Assembly (NCBI GenBank): GCA_047626155.1
Contig: JBLHRR010000105.1
Location: 1 to 19,548 of the forward strand
Direction of reading: 5' to 3'
DNA length: 19,548 bases
Origin: CALGLS01 sp047626155
Lineage (GTDB): Bacteria; Bacteroidota; Bacteroidia; Chitinophagales; Saprospiraceae
Shown: piece after piece, positions 7,961 to 16,644 of the stretch
Layout: the number at the start of each line of letters is the position of its first letter
Numbering within the stretch: the stretch's first letter is position 1
Notes under the pieces: generated by a model
What the model saw: only the letters and a program-made list of their open reading frames with translations
What the model was told of the DNA's origin: nothing
Databases searched by the model: none
Made by a program: the position numbers and the translations under genes

Positions 7961-10900
7961 ATGTCGCTGATAAAAAAATCGTGGCTTTTCCTCTTACTCC
8001 TTCTGATCGATCCTCTTTGGGTCTTCAGCCAAAGCGGTGTTGACCAGGTTCAGATCAAAATATATTCCTTTGAAGAAGGCCTCAGTCATCGCGATGTCTA
8101 TCAGCTCAGCCAGGATAAACATGGTTTTTTATGGATTGCCACTGCCAATGGTTTAAACCGTTTTGACAGTAAAAACTTCCTGCATATTCATCAAAATGAA
8201 GTATTAAAAAAAGACAACATAACCGAGCTTCAATACGATGGTGACGATCAACTCTGGTTATCTCTTTCTAATCGTCTAGCTAAATTTGATCTGGATGAGC
8301 TTCAGGGAACTTCCATCAAAACAGTAGGGCTATACCCAGCGGTTCTGGCCTCCAAAGAAAGCACGACGTTTGAAGTCGAGGGTTCTTTTAACAGTTTACT
8401 GGTAGATGCAAGCAAACGATTGTGGGCTTGCTCCTATGATTCCAAATCGGGACGGTCACATTTACAAAGCAGCAGAGAAGATGGCACTTTACAATCCGTA
8501 CTTTCTGCCAAAGGTGATTTTGAAAAAAGGGGTACTGCCATTTGGAACGAAAGAGTCGTTTTTGCTTTCGATGAAAACACCTTGTTAGAAGTGGATGATA
8601 ATGGAGATGTTTTTCATCGTTATAAGCTAGGAAAAGGTCAGATTTGGATTACTGATTTACAAAACTGCGGAGACTCAATGTTATGGGCCTTGAGTAACAC
8701 CGGGCAACTTTATACATTAAAAAAAGGAAGTACCGAGTTCAAATTCCACGATTTGAGCCGCACCATTCAAAACCAAAGCCTTTATCAGTCGCTTAGCATC
8801 AGCGAAAACGGGGATGTCTGGGTCGCTGGCAGAAATGCCCTTTGGTGGTACCAGGCTTCCACTAAACGAGTTTTTGATTTCACACAAAACATCCGAGACT
8901 ATGTCAAACACGGCGTTAATTTCCGACAGGTCTTTGAAGATCAAACAGGAGTAATCTGGGTAGCTTCCGATTTTGGCTTAATCAAATTAACTTTTCCCAA
9001 TCCTTTGTTCACCAATTACCTTTATGATAACCAAGAACTTTGCGCTGAAGAAGCTTGCAGTATTCGTGGTATGGCAGAAGATGAGGCAGGCAACATTTAT
9101 ATCAGTTATTACAACTCTATTTATCGACTCGACCCGGTTGACAATATGATCAGTCCTCTTTTTCCTAACAAGGCCTTTTCAAATCCGCCTTTCGGTATTT
9201 TACATCATCAAAATAAGTTGTGGACTGGAAATGGGAAATGCATTGATTTAAAAACACAGGAGATAACCAGTCTTTTTGATATGCCATTAGTAGATCTAGG
9301 CGCAGTGATGCTGGATCATGAAAAAGAAATATGGTTTGGCTACCGCAATCGCATTTTCATTTACAATACTTATTCTAATAAATTACGCCCCCTTTCTAAA
9401 CTTGCAGCCAGTCTTGGAAACAATCTAGACATCAGTTTTCTTTACCAAAGTCCAAACGACCTCACCATTTGGATCGGCACATTAAAAAGTGGTTTGTTTC
9501 GAATTGATAAATACAAAGGACTACTAGCGCATTATGATACTAAAGGCGAGAATGGAATACCATTGTTACATGATAAAATAAATGGTATCTACGAAGATAA
9601 GAACAAACAACTCTGGGTAGCGACTGGTAATGGTTTACATCAATTGGATTTAGTGAAAAAAGAAATTACGCCCTACCTCCCTAAAGATGGACTGGCTCAT
9701 CCATTCATTAATGGCTTAGCTTCGGAGGGCGACAGCGTCATTTGGTTAAGCACCGATAATGGCTTGTCCCGTTTTAGCATTGCTAATAAAAACGCCCTTA
9801 ATTTCAAAAAAGAAGACGGTTTAAGTGCCAATGAGTTCAACAGAATGTCCTGCTACAAAGCTAAAAATGGGCGAATGTACTTTGGAGGTATGGATGGTAT
9901 TAACGCATTTAATCCGGGCAATCATTTTTTAAAAAATCAAAAGAGACGAGAAGGGAAAGTGCTGCTGACTCAATTTTCCAAGCTAGATGGTAATAAAGAT
10001 TCTTTGATCAATATCAAAAGCGGATTCAAATCGGATAAAGCCATTGGCATTTCCTGGAAAGATCGTTTATTCACCTTTCAATTTGCCCTCGCCAATTTTG
10101 ACAACCCTGGCGCCCATCAATTCAGTTACAAACTGGATGGACTGGAAGAAAACTGGTCAAGTCCCACCTCTAGCAATATGGCGCGTTACAATACCATTCC
10201 TCATGGAGATTACACTTTTCGTGTACGTGCTCGAAGCGGCAGCGACAATTGGAATAACAACGAGCTAGCTGTCCCTATTTATATCCAACAACCCTTTTAC
10301 AAAACCTGGTGGTTCCTTGTACTATGCGCCTCCAGCATCATTGGTTTAATATTATTTATCGCTCAATATCGTCTACGACAAGCGAGAACGCAGCAATTAA
10401 CGTTACAACGAGAAGTCCGTGCTCGTACGCTGGATTTGGAAATCGCTGTCCGAAAATCCGATGAACTTTTACTCAACATTCTGCCTGCAGACATTGCAGA
10501 GGAATTGAAAACCACGGGCAAAGCCAAGGCCCGCAGACATGAAGAAGTCACTGTTTTCTTTTCTGATTTCAAAGGCTTCACTTTGATTGCGCAGCAATTG
10601 GATCCAGAAGCGCTCGTTGCCGAAATCGACTACTGCTTCCGTGAATTCGACAACATCATGGATCGCTATCATCTCGAAAAAATAAAAACCATTGGAGATG
10701 CTTATATGTGTGCGGGAGGAATCAGCAACGACTTGGAAAACAGCGCACTCAGTGTGGTAAAAGCCGCCATAGATATTCAGGCTTTTATGGTAGAATTGGC
10801 GGAGCGAAAAAAACAAAATGGAGAGCCTTTTTTTGAAACACGAATCGGGATTCATACCGGCCCTGTGGTTTCTGGAATTGTTGGTATTAAAAAATTCGCT

Positions 10901-11089
10901 TTTGATATTTGGGGAGATACTGTGAATATAGCCGCACGTCTGGAAGATAACGGAGAAGTTGGGAAAGTAAATATTTCTCAGACGACTTATGAGTTGGTGA
11001 AAGCGGAGTATGATTGTTTGCACCGGGGGAAAATTTCTATTAAGAATTTGGAGGAGGTGGATATGTATTATGTGGAGGGAAGGCGGTAA
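7961..11089 (+). CDS. Periplasmic two-component-type propeller sensor fused to class III adenylate cyclase
   Basis: The 1042-residue protein starts with a signal peptide (WLFLLLLLIDPLWVFSQ). From about residue 30 to 660 it has Reg_prop beta-propeller repeats (GLSHRDVYQLSQDKHGFLWI, LWVATGNGLHQLD, IWLSTDNGLSRF), then a Y_Y_Y domain at about 700-770 (YKLDGLEENW, GDYTFRVRARSG). One membrane helix at about 778-800 leads to a coiled-coil linker and a cyclase domain from about 858. Class III catalytic residues are all present: metal-binding D869 (FSDFKGF) and D913 (TIGDAYM), adenine-selecting K909 and D982 (FDIWGD), and transition-state N989 and R993 (VNIAAR). The K/D pair indicates ATP, hence cAMP, rather than GTP. 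By analogy with hybrid systems, the periplasmic part probably binds a glycan or other ligand and controls cytoplasmic cAMP output; this is inference. The ATG at 7961 sits directly before the signal peptide. Confidence 0.93.
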   Translation: MSLIKKSWLFLLLLLIDPLWVFSQSGVDQVQIKIYSFEEGLSHRDVYQLSQDKHGFLWIATANGLNRFDSKNFLHIHQNEVLKKDNITELQYDGDDQLWLSLSNRLAKFDLDELQGTSIKTVGLYPAVLASKESTTFEVEGSFNSLLVDASKRLWACSYDSKSGRSHLQSSREDGTLQSVLSAKGDFEKRGTAIWNERVVFAFDENTLLEVDDNGDVFHRYKLGKGQIWITDLQNCGDSMLWALSNTGQLYTLKKGSTEFKFHDLSRTIQNQSLYQSLSISENGDVWVAGRNALWWYQASTKRVFDFTQNIRDYVKHGVNFRQVFEDQTGVIWVASDFGLIKLTFPNPLFTNYLYDNQELCAEEACSIRGMAEDEAGNIYISYYNSIYRLDPVDNMISPLFPNKAFSNPPFGILHHQNKLWTGNGKCIDLKTQEITSLFDMPLVDLGAVMLDHEKEIWFGYRNRIFIYNTYSNKLRPLSKLAASLGNNLDISFLYQSPNDLTIWIGTLKSGLFRIDKYKGLLAHYDTKGENGIPLLHDKINGIYEDKNKQLWVATGNGLHQLDLVKKEITPYLPKDGLAHPFINGLASEGDSVIWLSTDNGLSRFSIANKNALNFKKEDGLSANEFNRMSCYKAKNGRMYFGGMDGINAFNPGNHFLKNQKRREGKVLLTQFSKLDGNKDSLINIKSGFKSDKAIGISWKDRLFTFQFALANFDNPGAHQFSYKLDGLEENWSSPTSSNMARYNTIPHGDYTFRVRARSGSDNWNNNELAVPIYIQQPFYKTWWFLVLCASSIIGLILFIAQYRLRQARTQQLTLQREVRARTLDLEIAVRKSDELLLNILPADIAEELKTTGKAKARRHEEVTVFFSDFKGFTLIAQQLDPEALVAEIDYCFREFDNIMDRYHLEKIKTIGDAYMCAGGISNDLENSALSVVKAAIDIQAFMVELAERKKQNGEPFFETRIGIHTGPVVSGIVGIKKFAFDIWGDTVNIAARLEDNGEVGKVNISQTTYELVKAEYDCLHRGKISIKNLEEVDMYYVEGRR

Positions 11090-11194
11090 GTTAGTTCTGG
11101 GTTCTCTCTTTTAGACTTATTTACATTACAATCTATATCATCTTCTGGGTTTCGTCAGCCTTTTGTTTTGATCGTTTTCTATCTCTAGAAGAAG

Positions 11195-11306
11195 TTATCA
11201 ACATGTTTTCCACATACCTGCACATAAACGTCACATTAAGACACGCTGATAATCAGACACTTACATATTTAAAAGCCTCTTTTTAGCACATAAGCGTCAC
11301 ATAAGA
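11195..11306. repeat. Direct repeats with adjacent DnaA-box-like sequences
   Basis: Two near-identical copies, CACATAAACGTCACATTAAG (11221-11240) and CACATAAGCGTCACATAAG (11287-11305), lie 66 bases apart in the same orientation and differ by one substitution and one missing base. Just upstream are TTATCAACA (11195-11203) and TTTTCCACA (11206-11214), each one base from the DnaA-box consensus TTATCCACA. The cluster fills the short spacer between the convergent cyclase and AlbA-type genes and ends 5 bases from the latter's stop codon. It may be a protein-binding array; its function is unknown. Confidence 0.5.
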
Positions 11307-11310
11307 TTAA

Positions 11311-12766
11311 TTAGACCCAAAACGGAACATACTTAGCATATTTTCTGGATGAGTTATTTGGATCATAATCTTTTATTAATCCTTCATTTATAGCTTCTCT
11401 AATGATTCGTGATACTTTCGAATAATTGGTGTCTTCTACATTAAACCTTGCTCTTAAAGACTTATTAGTCATCATCTCGCCAGAAACATATTTAAGAACA
11501 CAGTGCTGATAAGTAGCATTGACCTTACCTTTTCTATCTAGTTTAGAAAGTTTTTGGGGAGCATATAATTTAACCCTTGTATAATTCTCACCTTCAATAA
11601 ATTCAGGAGGGGGTAATTGAAACATTTCAACGGCGCTAATGACCTTGTCAATACCACTTCCTCTTTCTTCACAAATCCCGATTCTACGCATGAATGATGC
11701 TAATTCTTCATTCCGACTTTGAGGGCTATGATCAATAAATCTTAAGGTATTTATGATTGGTTTCCCAGGATTGGTTATTTCTAATCTATCTTCAAATAGT
11801 TCTACCATAGGGCCTGTCCCCCTAATTGAAAAATCTTGATGAATCAGCATATTAGCAATCAACTCTCGAATAGCAATTTCAGGATAAAGTGAAACGGGGT
11901 GACGTATAGCCCTGTTTATTTCTTCATTTGAAGGGAGCCTATTTGTGATATAAGTAATTAACCCTTCAAACCCAACTGCGTACCCTCTCACTCCGACTTG
12001 CTCGTTCAATGTTTCTATTCTTGATTTCCCTTTGTATTGAATAACGCGAGATGATTTTCTTTTTAAACCATCAAAATGATTCAAATCACTTGCAAATAAA
12101 ATTGCTCCAAGATTAGTGATATAGAATTTATTTAGCCGGTGCTTGATAAAACCTTCTTCAATAAACTTGTTAATGGCTTTTCTTAAATCTGTTGGAATCG
12201 GAATATTAAACAACCGGTAATAAGTAGGGATATCTAAATACTGAATAACCTCGTTCTCAGACAAAGCAGTTATTGCTAATTCTTTCTCAAAAGGAACGTG
12301 ATCATAATGTGTCCAAATTTTGCGTTCTTTCTCTGGAAAATCTTTTAACTTCTGTTTATATGACCCGACTCTAATATAGGCGATATCTTTAAATCTAACA
12401 GGAGTTCCTTTTGCTGCATCTACTTGAAAAAGAATAAACTTTTTTCCTTCAAAAACAAACTCATGAATTCTAAAATCCACTCTTGGGTTTAATTGAGTAG
12501 CAATCCAGTTCTCTATTTCCTGGTTGCCTTTTTTCTCTTGTTTAGGATTAAAATTAGTGCCTACCAGTTTGTGTGTCACATCTTCTACGCCATAGATTAA
12601 GATAGCCAAATTCTTTTTCATGCAACGCAGCAGAATTACTTAAAGCAGATAAATATTCACCGATTCCTTGTGGATTTGTGTTGTTAACTTTAAACTCAAC
12701 CCACTCTGTCTCAGTAGGTAATTTGATTGCACTTTTTAAAGTGGTAATTAGTGCTTGATCTGTCAT
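11311..12766 (-). pseudogene. AlbA/Schlafen-type ATP-binding transcriptional regulator, frameshifted
   Basis: Two overlapping frames encode one protein of about 485 residues. The first (ATG at 12766, 70 codons, ends 12554) carries the start of an AlbA_2 (Schlafen-type) domain with TEWVEFKVNN and YLSALSNSAAL. The second (to 11311; its own ATG at 12621 gives 436 residues) resumes with LIYGVEDVTHKLVG, completing the family motif GYLIYGVED. The shift is explained by one extra A on the minus strand (the TT at 12597-12598 on the plus strand): GGCTATCTTAATCTATGG where GGCTATCTTATCTATGG would be in frame. Downstream are the rest of AlbA_2 (GTPVRFKDIAYIRVGS), a HATPase_c_4 domain (IRELIANMLIHQD, LEITNPGKP, CEERGSGIDKV) and a winged-helix C-terminus. 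Everything but the one base looks intact, so a recent mutation or a sequencing error are both possible. Such proteins are accessory regulators, some linked to phage defence or mobile DNA. The region looks AT-richer than its neighbours. Confidence 0.8.
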
Positions 12767-13007
12767 ATTATTAAGTTTTCTCTCATACTTTTTTCATGAG
12801 AAGCTTTTGCATATGTCTTTCCTATTTTGGTTTTTCCAAATAACTCTATTGCAGGAATAAAGCAATGTTGAGTGACTTTAGATTTTACTAAAAAAACAAG
12901 TTACAACTTTTAATTCATGATACCGATAACATCAAAACAACCAAAGAGAAGAGAACGTAGTTAAGAATAAGTCACACAAACATCTAAAAAAAAACGTGCA
13001 CAACATG

Positions 13008-13982
13008 TTACTTCTCCCGCTCCGTAACATAAATCACCAATTCCCGCAAAGCCGTCCGCGCCTCCGACTCCTCAAAGGTATCCAAAATCTCAAACGCCTG
13101 CTCTCTATAATCATACATCGCCTTCATAGCATAATCCAATCCCCCGCTATCGCGAACAAATTGAATCACCTCCATAACCTTTGCCTGATTCTCACTGTCC
13201 TTTTTTATGATGCTGATAATTCTTCTTCGTTCCGATCTACTACTATGGTTGAGTGCATAAATAAGTGGCAGTGTCATCTTCTTTTCTTTGATGTCAATCC
13301 CGAGCGGCTTACCAACATCTGCAACACCAAAGTCAAAAAGGTCATCACGAATTTGGAAAGCGATACCGCACTTTTCTCCAAACAATCTTCCTTTCTCGAT
13401 CAGGCTTTCGTCCTTCGTATTCGAAGCGATACCACCTGCGCAGGCGGCGGCAATTAGCGAAGCTGTTTTTTGGCGAATAATTTCGTAGTAGATTGGTTCT
13501 TCAATATCGAGGCGGCGGGCTTTTTCTATTTGTAACAATTCTCCTTCAGCCATTTCGGTAACGGCCTGAGAAAAGATTTCTAACATTCTGAACTGCTTAT
13601 TTCTAACGGCAATTAGTAAACCTTGTGATAGAATATAATCGCCAACGATAACGGCTATTTTGTTTTTCCATAAGGAATTAACAGAAAAGAAACTGCGTCG
13701 TTGGAAAGAGTCGTCTACTACATCGTCATGAACCAAGGTGGCCGTATGTACCAATTCAATGAGGGAGGCGGCGGAATAACTAGCATCGGAAGTAGGCCCA
13801 ATCAGGCGGGCACAAAGAAAAACAAACATAGGCCGCATCTGCTTGCCCTTTCGCTGTACAATATAATAGGTAATCTTGTCCAGTAGAGGCACCTTGCTCT
13901 TCATGGCCTCGCGAAACCTCTTCTCAAAGATCTCCAGTTCTTTCGCGATCGGCTTCTTTATGGCGTCCATTGTTTTGGCCAT
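13008..13982 (-). CDS. Polyprenyl diphosphate synthase (trans-isoprenyl chain elongation)
   Basis: The 324-residue protein has the usual length for octaprenyl/heptaprenyl-type synthases, which condense isopentenyl diphosphate onto an allylic diphosphate. The first aspartate-rich motif is HDDVVDD (about residues 89-95), with the two Arg following in QRRS. The second aspartate-rich motif is RDDLFDF near residue 215. The family signature KGKQMRPMFVFLCA lies near residue 50 and GKPLGIDIKEKKMTLPLI follows the second motif. The likely role is the side chain of menaquinone or a related isoprenoid carrier lipid; product length cannot be read with certainty. I chose the ATG at 13982 (MAKTMDAIKK); an ATG at 13970 would shorten it by four residues. 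It is divergent from the hydrolase gene. A run of nine A on the plus strand (12986-12994) lies just beyond its end. Confidence 0.94.
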   Translation of the reverse strand: MAKTMDAIKKPIAKELEIFEKRFREAMKSKVPLLDKITYYIVQRKGKQMRPMFVFLCARLIGPTSDASYSAASLIELVHTATLVHDDVVDDSFQRRSFFSVNSLWKNKIAVIVGDYILSQGLLIAVRNKQFRMLEIFSQAVTEMAEGELLQIEKARRLDIEEPIYYEIIRQKTASLIAAACAGGIASNTKDESLIEKGRLFGEKCGIAFQIRDDLFDFGVADVGKPLGIDIKEKKMTLPLIYALNHSSRSERRRIISIIKKDSENQAKVMEVIQFVRDSGGLDYAMKAMYDYREQAFEILDTFEESEARTALRELVIYVTEREK

Positions 13983-14063
13983 GAAATTTACATTGAAATT
14001 GTTGTTGTTAATTTTTCGTTGTTGTTAAGCGGGCAAGATAGTAACAATTCTGTACCTTTCGGA

Positions 14064-14088
14064 AATGGAGAACTTGATTCTCTCCATT
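14064..14088. promoter_or_regulatory. Inverted repeat in the divergent prenyl synthase/hydrolase spacer
   Basis: Perfect 8-bp arms AATGGAGA (14064-14071) and TCTCCATT (14081-14088) are separated by 9 bases. The site lies between two divergent starts (13982 and 14216), which suits a shared operator, but it is short enough to arise by chance in AT-rich DNA. No regulator is identifiable. Confidence 0.25.
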
Positions 14089-14215
14089 CTGCTGAAATCA
14101 ATAATCAAATACATTGCCCTTAGTAAATACTCCTACGATTCAAACACTTGAACCCTTTTATTGTTGATAGAAATGATCCTTATTGAACAATGAATTTAAG
14201 GCTAAATACAACAAG

Positions 14216-15079
14216 ATGATTTTACAAAAAGACCTGCTACTATCCTCTAAATCCGGACGCTCCTTTCTGCTCGATTATTACTTGCCCAATGAGGCAGCGA
14301 ACTGTCCTGTTGTTATTTTTGCCCATGGTTTCAAAGGCTTCAAGGATTGGGGTTGCTGGCAGCTGATGGCAGAAAAATTTGTCAATGCAGGTTATGCTTT
14401 CGTAAAATTTAACTTTTCTTACAACGGCACTACTCCAGATCAACCAATGGACTTTGCAGACCTGGAGGCTTTCGGCCAAAATAATTATACCCGAGAGTTG
14501 CAAGACCTGAACGCCGTGGTTAACTGGATTGGAATATCTTCCAACTGGCCTAGGCCCAACAGCATAGATAACAATAAAATTGCATTAATCGGGCACAGCC
14601 GAGGTGGTGGCATCAGCATTATCAAAGCGGCCAGTGATGAACGGATAAAGGCATTGATCACTTGGGCCGCTGTAGCCCGGTTGGATTATAGCTGGCACAA
14701 AAAAGAGGAACAAATCAAGGAATGGGAAAAAGCGGGTGTTTTGCAAGCCCTCAATGGCAGAACAAAACAGATGATGCCCTTATACTACCAACTTTTTGAA
14801 GATTTTTTCGCCAACGAAGAAGCTTTCAACACGGAACTCGCTTTGCAAAAGAGATCTGACTTACCTATCCTATTCATACATGGCACCGCTGACCCAGCAG
14901 TCCCTTTTTCTGCGGCAGAGCAATTAAAAGAATGGAGGCCAAATGCTGAGCTGGTTCTTTTGAACGGAGCAAATCATGTATTTGGAGGCAAACATCCTTG
15001 GCCGGAAGATCAGAACATCAGTGAAGATGGAGTAATACTTTGTAACTGTAGTATTTCGTTTTTGAAGAGACATTTGTGA
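14216..15079 (+). CDS. Alpha/beta hydrolase
   Basis: The protein has 287 residues from the ATG at 14216. An in-frame TTG at 14183 would add eleven residues with no family match, so the ATG is preferred. The fold is clear: an oxyanion-side motif FAHGFKGFKDWG near residue 37, the nucleophile elbow GHSRGGG with S128, the acid D226 in HGTADPAVPF and H254 in NGANHVFGG complete a Ser-Asp-His triad. It resembles dienelactone hydrolase/BAAT-like and serine aminopeptidase-type esterases. No signal peptide is seen, so it is probably cytoplasmic. The substrate is unknown; hydrolysis of an ester or amide is the safe statement. It is divergent from the prenyl synthase gene and stands alone, with a 264-base spacer to the next gene. 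Confidence 0.88.
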   Translation: MILQKDLLLSSKSGRSFLLDYYLPNEAANCPVVIFAHGFKGFKDWGCWQLMAEKFVNAGYAFVKFNFSYNGTTPDQPMDFADLEAFGQNNYTRELQDLNAVVNWIGISSNWPRPNSIDNNKIALIGHSRGGGISIIKAASDERIKALITWAAVARLDYSWHKKEEQIKEWEKAGVLQALNGRTKQMMPLYYQLFEDFFANEEAFNTELALQKRSDLPILFIHGTADPAVPFSAAEQLKEWRPNAELVLLNGANHVFGGKHPWPEDQNISEDGVILCNCSISFLKRHL

Positions 15080-15259
15080 CTAAAGCCTTAGTAACTCAAG
15101 GATGAATCCCAATGCTGTTAGCCTGCGTATTACGGGAATTGAATTTACAGTTGGGGTTGCCGTTGCCCTTGAAATCGCTTGTGAGGTTAAAACATTTCCC
15201 TGTATTTCTTCCCGCTATCCTACCGATTCCAAATTAACTTCACTAATATTACATTTCCT

Positions 15260-15307
15260 TCTTTGACAAAAGGCGTGGAAGTATAAAAACACGGAGTTCG
15301 TCAAAGA
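15260..15307. repeat. Small hairpin element upstream of the DUF6427-like gene
   Basis: Arms TCTTTGAC (15260-15267) and GTCAAAGA (15300-15307) are perfect 8-bp complements with a 32-base loop. The words TTCTTTGAC, AGTTCGTCAA and GTCAAAGA are also found in the larger inverted repeat at 6052-6166, which suggests a related element. It ends 37 bases before the GTG start at 15344 and so may lie in the promoter or leader of that gene. Confidence 0.4.
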
Positions 15308-15343
15308 CTCTTATATTTTATTAAGCAAAAACAATATCATAAC

Positions 15344-16333
15344 GTGTTAGCGCTATTCCGTACCAACCAATTCATTTCCAATATTCTACTGATCTTTTAT
15401 GTGCTGGTCTTAAGAGGCATGGTCTTTTTTATACCTGCTGATGACGTTAGCATGAGTCAACCGGGGATACTGAGCCAGGTGGTCTATGATTCGATAGGAA
15501 CATTGGGTTGGCTACCGGATCTAATCGCCCTGTTATTGGTTCTGATTCAGGCGCTGTTGGTCAATGTCATTGTAGCGAAGTATCGAATGGCAAGATCCGT
15601 GAGTTTATATCCTGGGGTCTTTTACATTTTGCTGGCAAGCAGCTTCCCTGATTTTCTACATCTCTCCCCGTTGTTGATGGCCAATACCTTTTTGCTATTT
15701 GCTATTTATGATTTATTCGATACTTATAAAAAATATTCCGCTGCCGGAGAGTTGTATAATATAGGCCTTTGGTTGGGAATCGGAGCTTTATTTTATTATT
15801 CCACATTCGTTTTCTTAATAGCTGCCGTAGTCGGTTTCACCATAGTACGATCTTTCAAACTGAAGGAACTTATGATGGTTCTCTTAGGTCTAATAAGTCC
15901 GTTTTGGTTGCTCGTCGTTTGGTATGCTTTCACCGGACAGTATAGCAGTTTGTTTTGGGACCAAGCTATTTTTGACAATATGGGTATTGTCGAGTTACAG
16001 GGAGATTATAGCATTATCAACTATGTTCAGCTAGCTGTTTTTGGCGCATTGCTGGTTGTTTGTCTACTCAACTATAATGAGTACAGCCACAAAATCAGTA
16101 TACGAGCACATAAAAATCTAGATATTCTATATTGGTTTGTGATTTCAACGGCCTTGTCATTATTAGTACAACACGGTATTGAGTTGGATCATTTGCTTAT
16201 CCTAGTCGTTCCTTGTTCTATTCTGTTTTCAATGACTATGTTATATTTAGACCATCGCTTAGCAGAAGCACTTCACTTTTTAATGGTGGTTGCCATCTTA
16301 TTATTTCAGACAGAAGGGCTTTGGGGACAATAG
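15344..16333 (+). CDS. Multispanning membrane protein, DUF6427-like
   Basis: The 329-residue protein is almost wholly hydrophobic, with about eight to ten membrane segments, for example ISNILLIFYVLVLRGMVFF, LIALLLVLIQALLVNVIV, FLIAAVVGFTIV and LLGLISPFWLLVVWYAF. The N-terminal MLALFRTNQF and the overall pattern match the Bacteroidota family of unknown function DUF6427, for which no biochemical role is established to my knowledge. A polar loop at about 195-215 (TGQYSSLFWDQAIFDNMGI) and a basic loop near 245-258 (NEYSHKISIRAHKNLD) are the main soluble parts. The start is a GTG at 15344; no better ATG precedes the first helix. The protein probably sits in the inner membrane. Confidence 0.75.
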   Translation: MLALFRTNQFISNILLIFYVLVLRGMVFFIPADDVSMSQPGILSQVVYDSIGTLGWLPDLIALLLVLIQALLVNVIVAKYRMARSVSLYPGVFYILLASSFPDFLHLSPLLMANTFLLFAIYDLFDTYKKYSAAGELYNIGLWLGIGALFYYSTFVFLIAAVVGFTIVRSFKLKELMMVLLGLISPFWLLVVWYAFTGQYSSLFWDQAIFDNMGIVELQGDYSIINYVQLAVFGALLVVCLLNYNEYSHKISIRAHKNLDILYWFVISTALSLLVQHGIELDHLLILVVPCSILFSMTMLYLDHRLAEALHFLMVVAILLFQTEGLWGQ

Positions 16334-16574
16334 TATTTTAGCGTTGTCACTTATCTAAAGTCCGACAATAAACCAATACACCAAAAAAAATGTGGGCAAA
16401 TAGAGTTCATTCAAAATATTGCTTGTATATTCGCGCTCAGCTTCGGCTACTCCTCTTAATATAAATAGTACCAAATTGTTGTCGTTCATTTAATGAATCT
16501 CTTAAAAGAAGATTTAATTTAAATTCTGCGGCATAATTGTAGTCCCTTACACATTTCCGATTAAAGCATTTCTC

Positions 16575-16598
16575 CCAAGTAATGAATTCATTACTTGG
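16575..16598. promoter_or_regulatory. Perfect 24-bp palindrome upstream of the DsbD-alpha-like gene
   Basis: The left half is CCAAGTAATGAA and the right half TTCATTACTTGG, with no spacer and no mismatch over 24 bases; the symmetry stops at both outer edges. It ends 46 bases before the ATG at 16645. The position and symmetry fit an operator for a dimeric regulator, or a leader hairpin. The rest of the 16334-16644 spacer is AT-rich and non-coding as far as I can see, apart from a GC-richer stretch at 16430-16453 (TTCGCGCTCAGCTTCGGC). Confidence 0.55.
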
Positions 16599-16644
16599 TA
16601 AGATTATCGCTAAACAGTATTTTTTAATATCAGAAATAATACAC

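Noticed and set aside
10469..11023. 184-codon open frame antisense to the cyclase domain
   Set aside because: It is fully inside a well-supported catalytic domain on the other strand and its translation shows no recognisable fold.
11195..11306. Chromosomal or plasmid replication origin
   Set aside because: Only two imperfect DnaA-box-like words, no dnaA, dnaN, repA or parAB gene nearby and no clear AT-rich unwinding tract; kept only as an unexplained repeat cluster.
12590..12605. Programmed ribosomal frameshift in the AlbA-type gene
   Set aside because: There is no slippery heptamer of the X XXY YYZ type at the junction (CTTAATC) and no evident downstream pseudoknot; a simple one-base insertion explains it.
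12986..12994. Intrinsic terminator of the prenyl synthase gene
   Set aside because: There is a nine-T tract on the minus strand, but the bases before it (GTGCAC) form only a loopless 6-bp palindrome, too weak for a confident call.
11090..13007. Mobile island around the AlbA-type gene
   Set aside because: No integrase, transposase or tRNA, and the repeat found on one side (11221-11305) has no clear match on the other side (12767-13007).
12996..13457. 153-codon open frame antisense to the prenyl synthase gene
   Set aside because: It overlaps conserved DDxxD-type coding sequence on the opposite strand and its translation is not protein-like.
16582..16644. Upstream ATG as the start of the DsbD-alpha-like protein
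   Set aside because: It lies inside the perfect palindrome and would place 21 residues before a textbook signal peptide that begins at the ATG at 16645.
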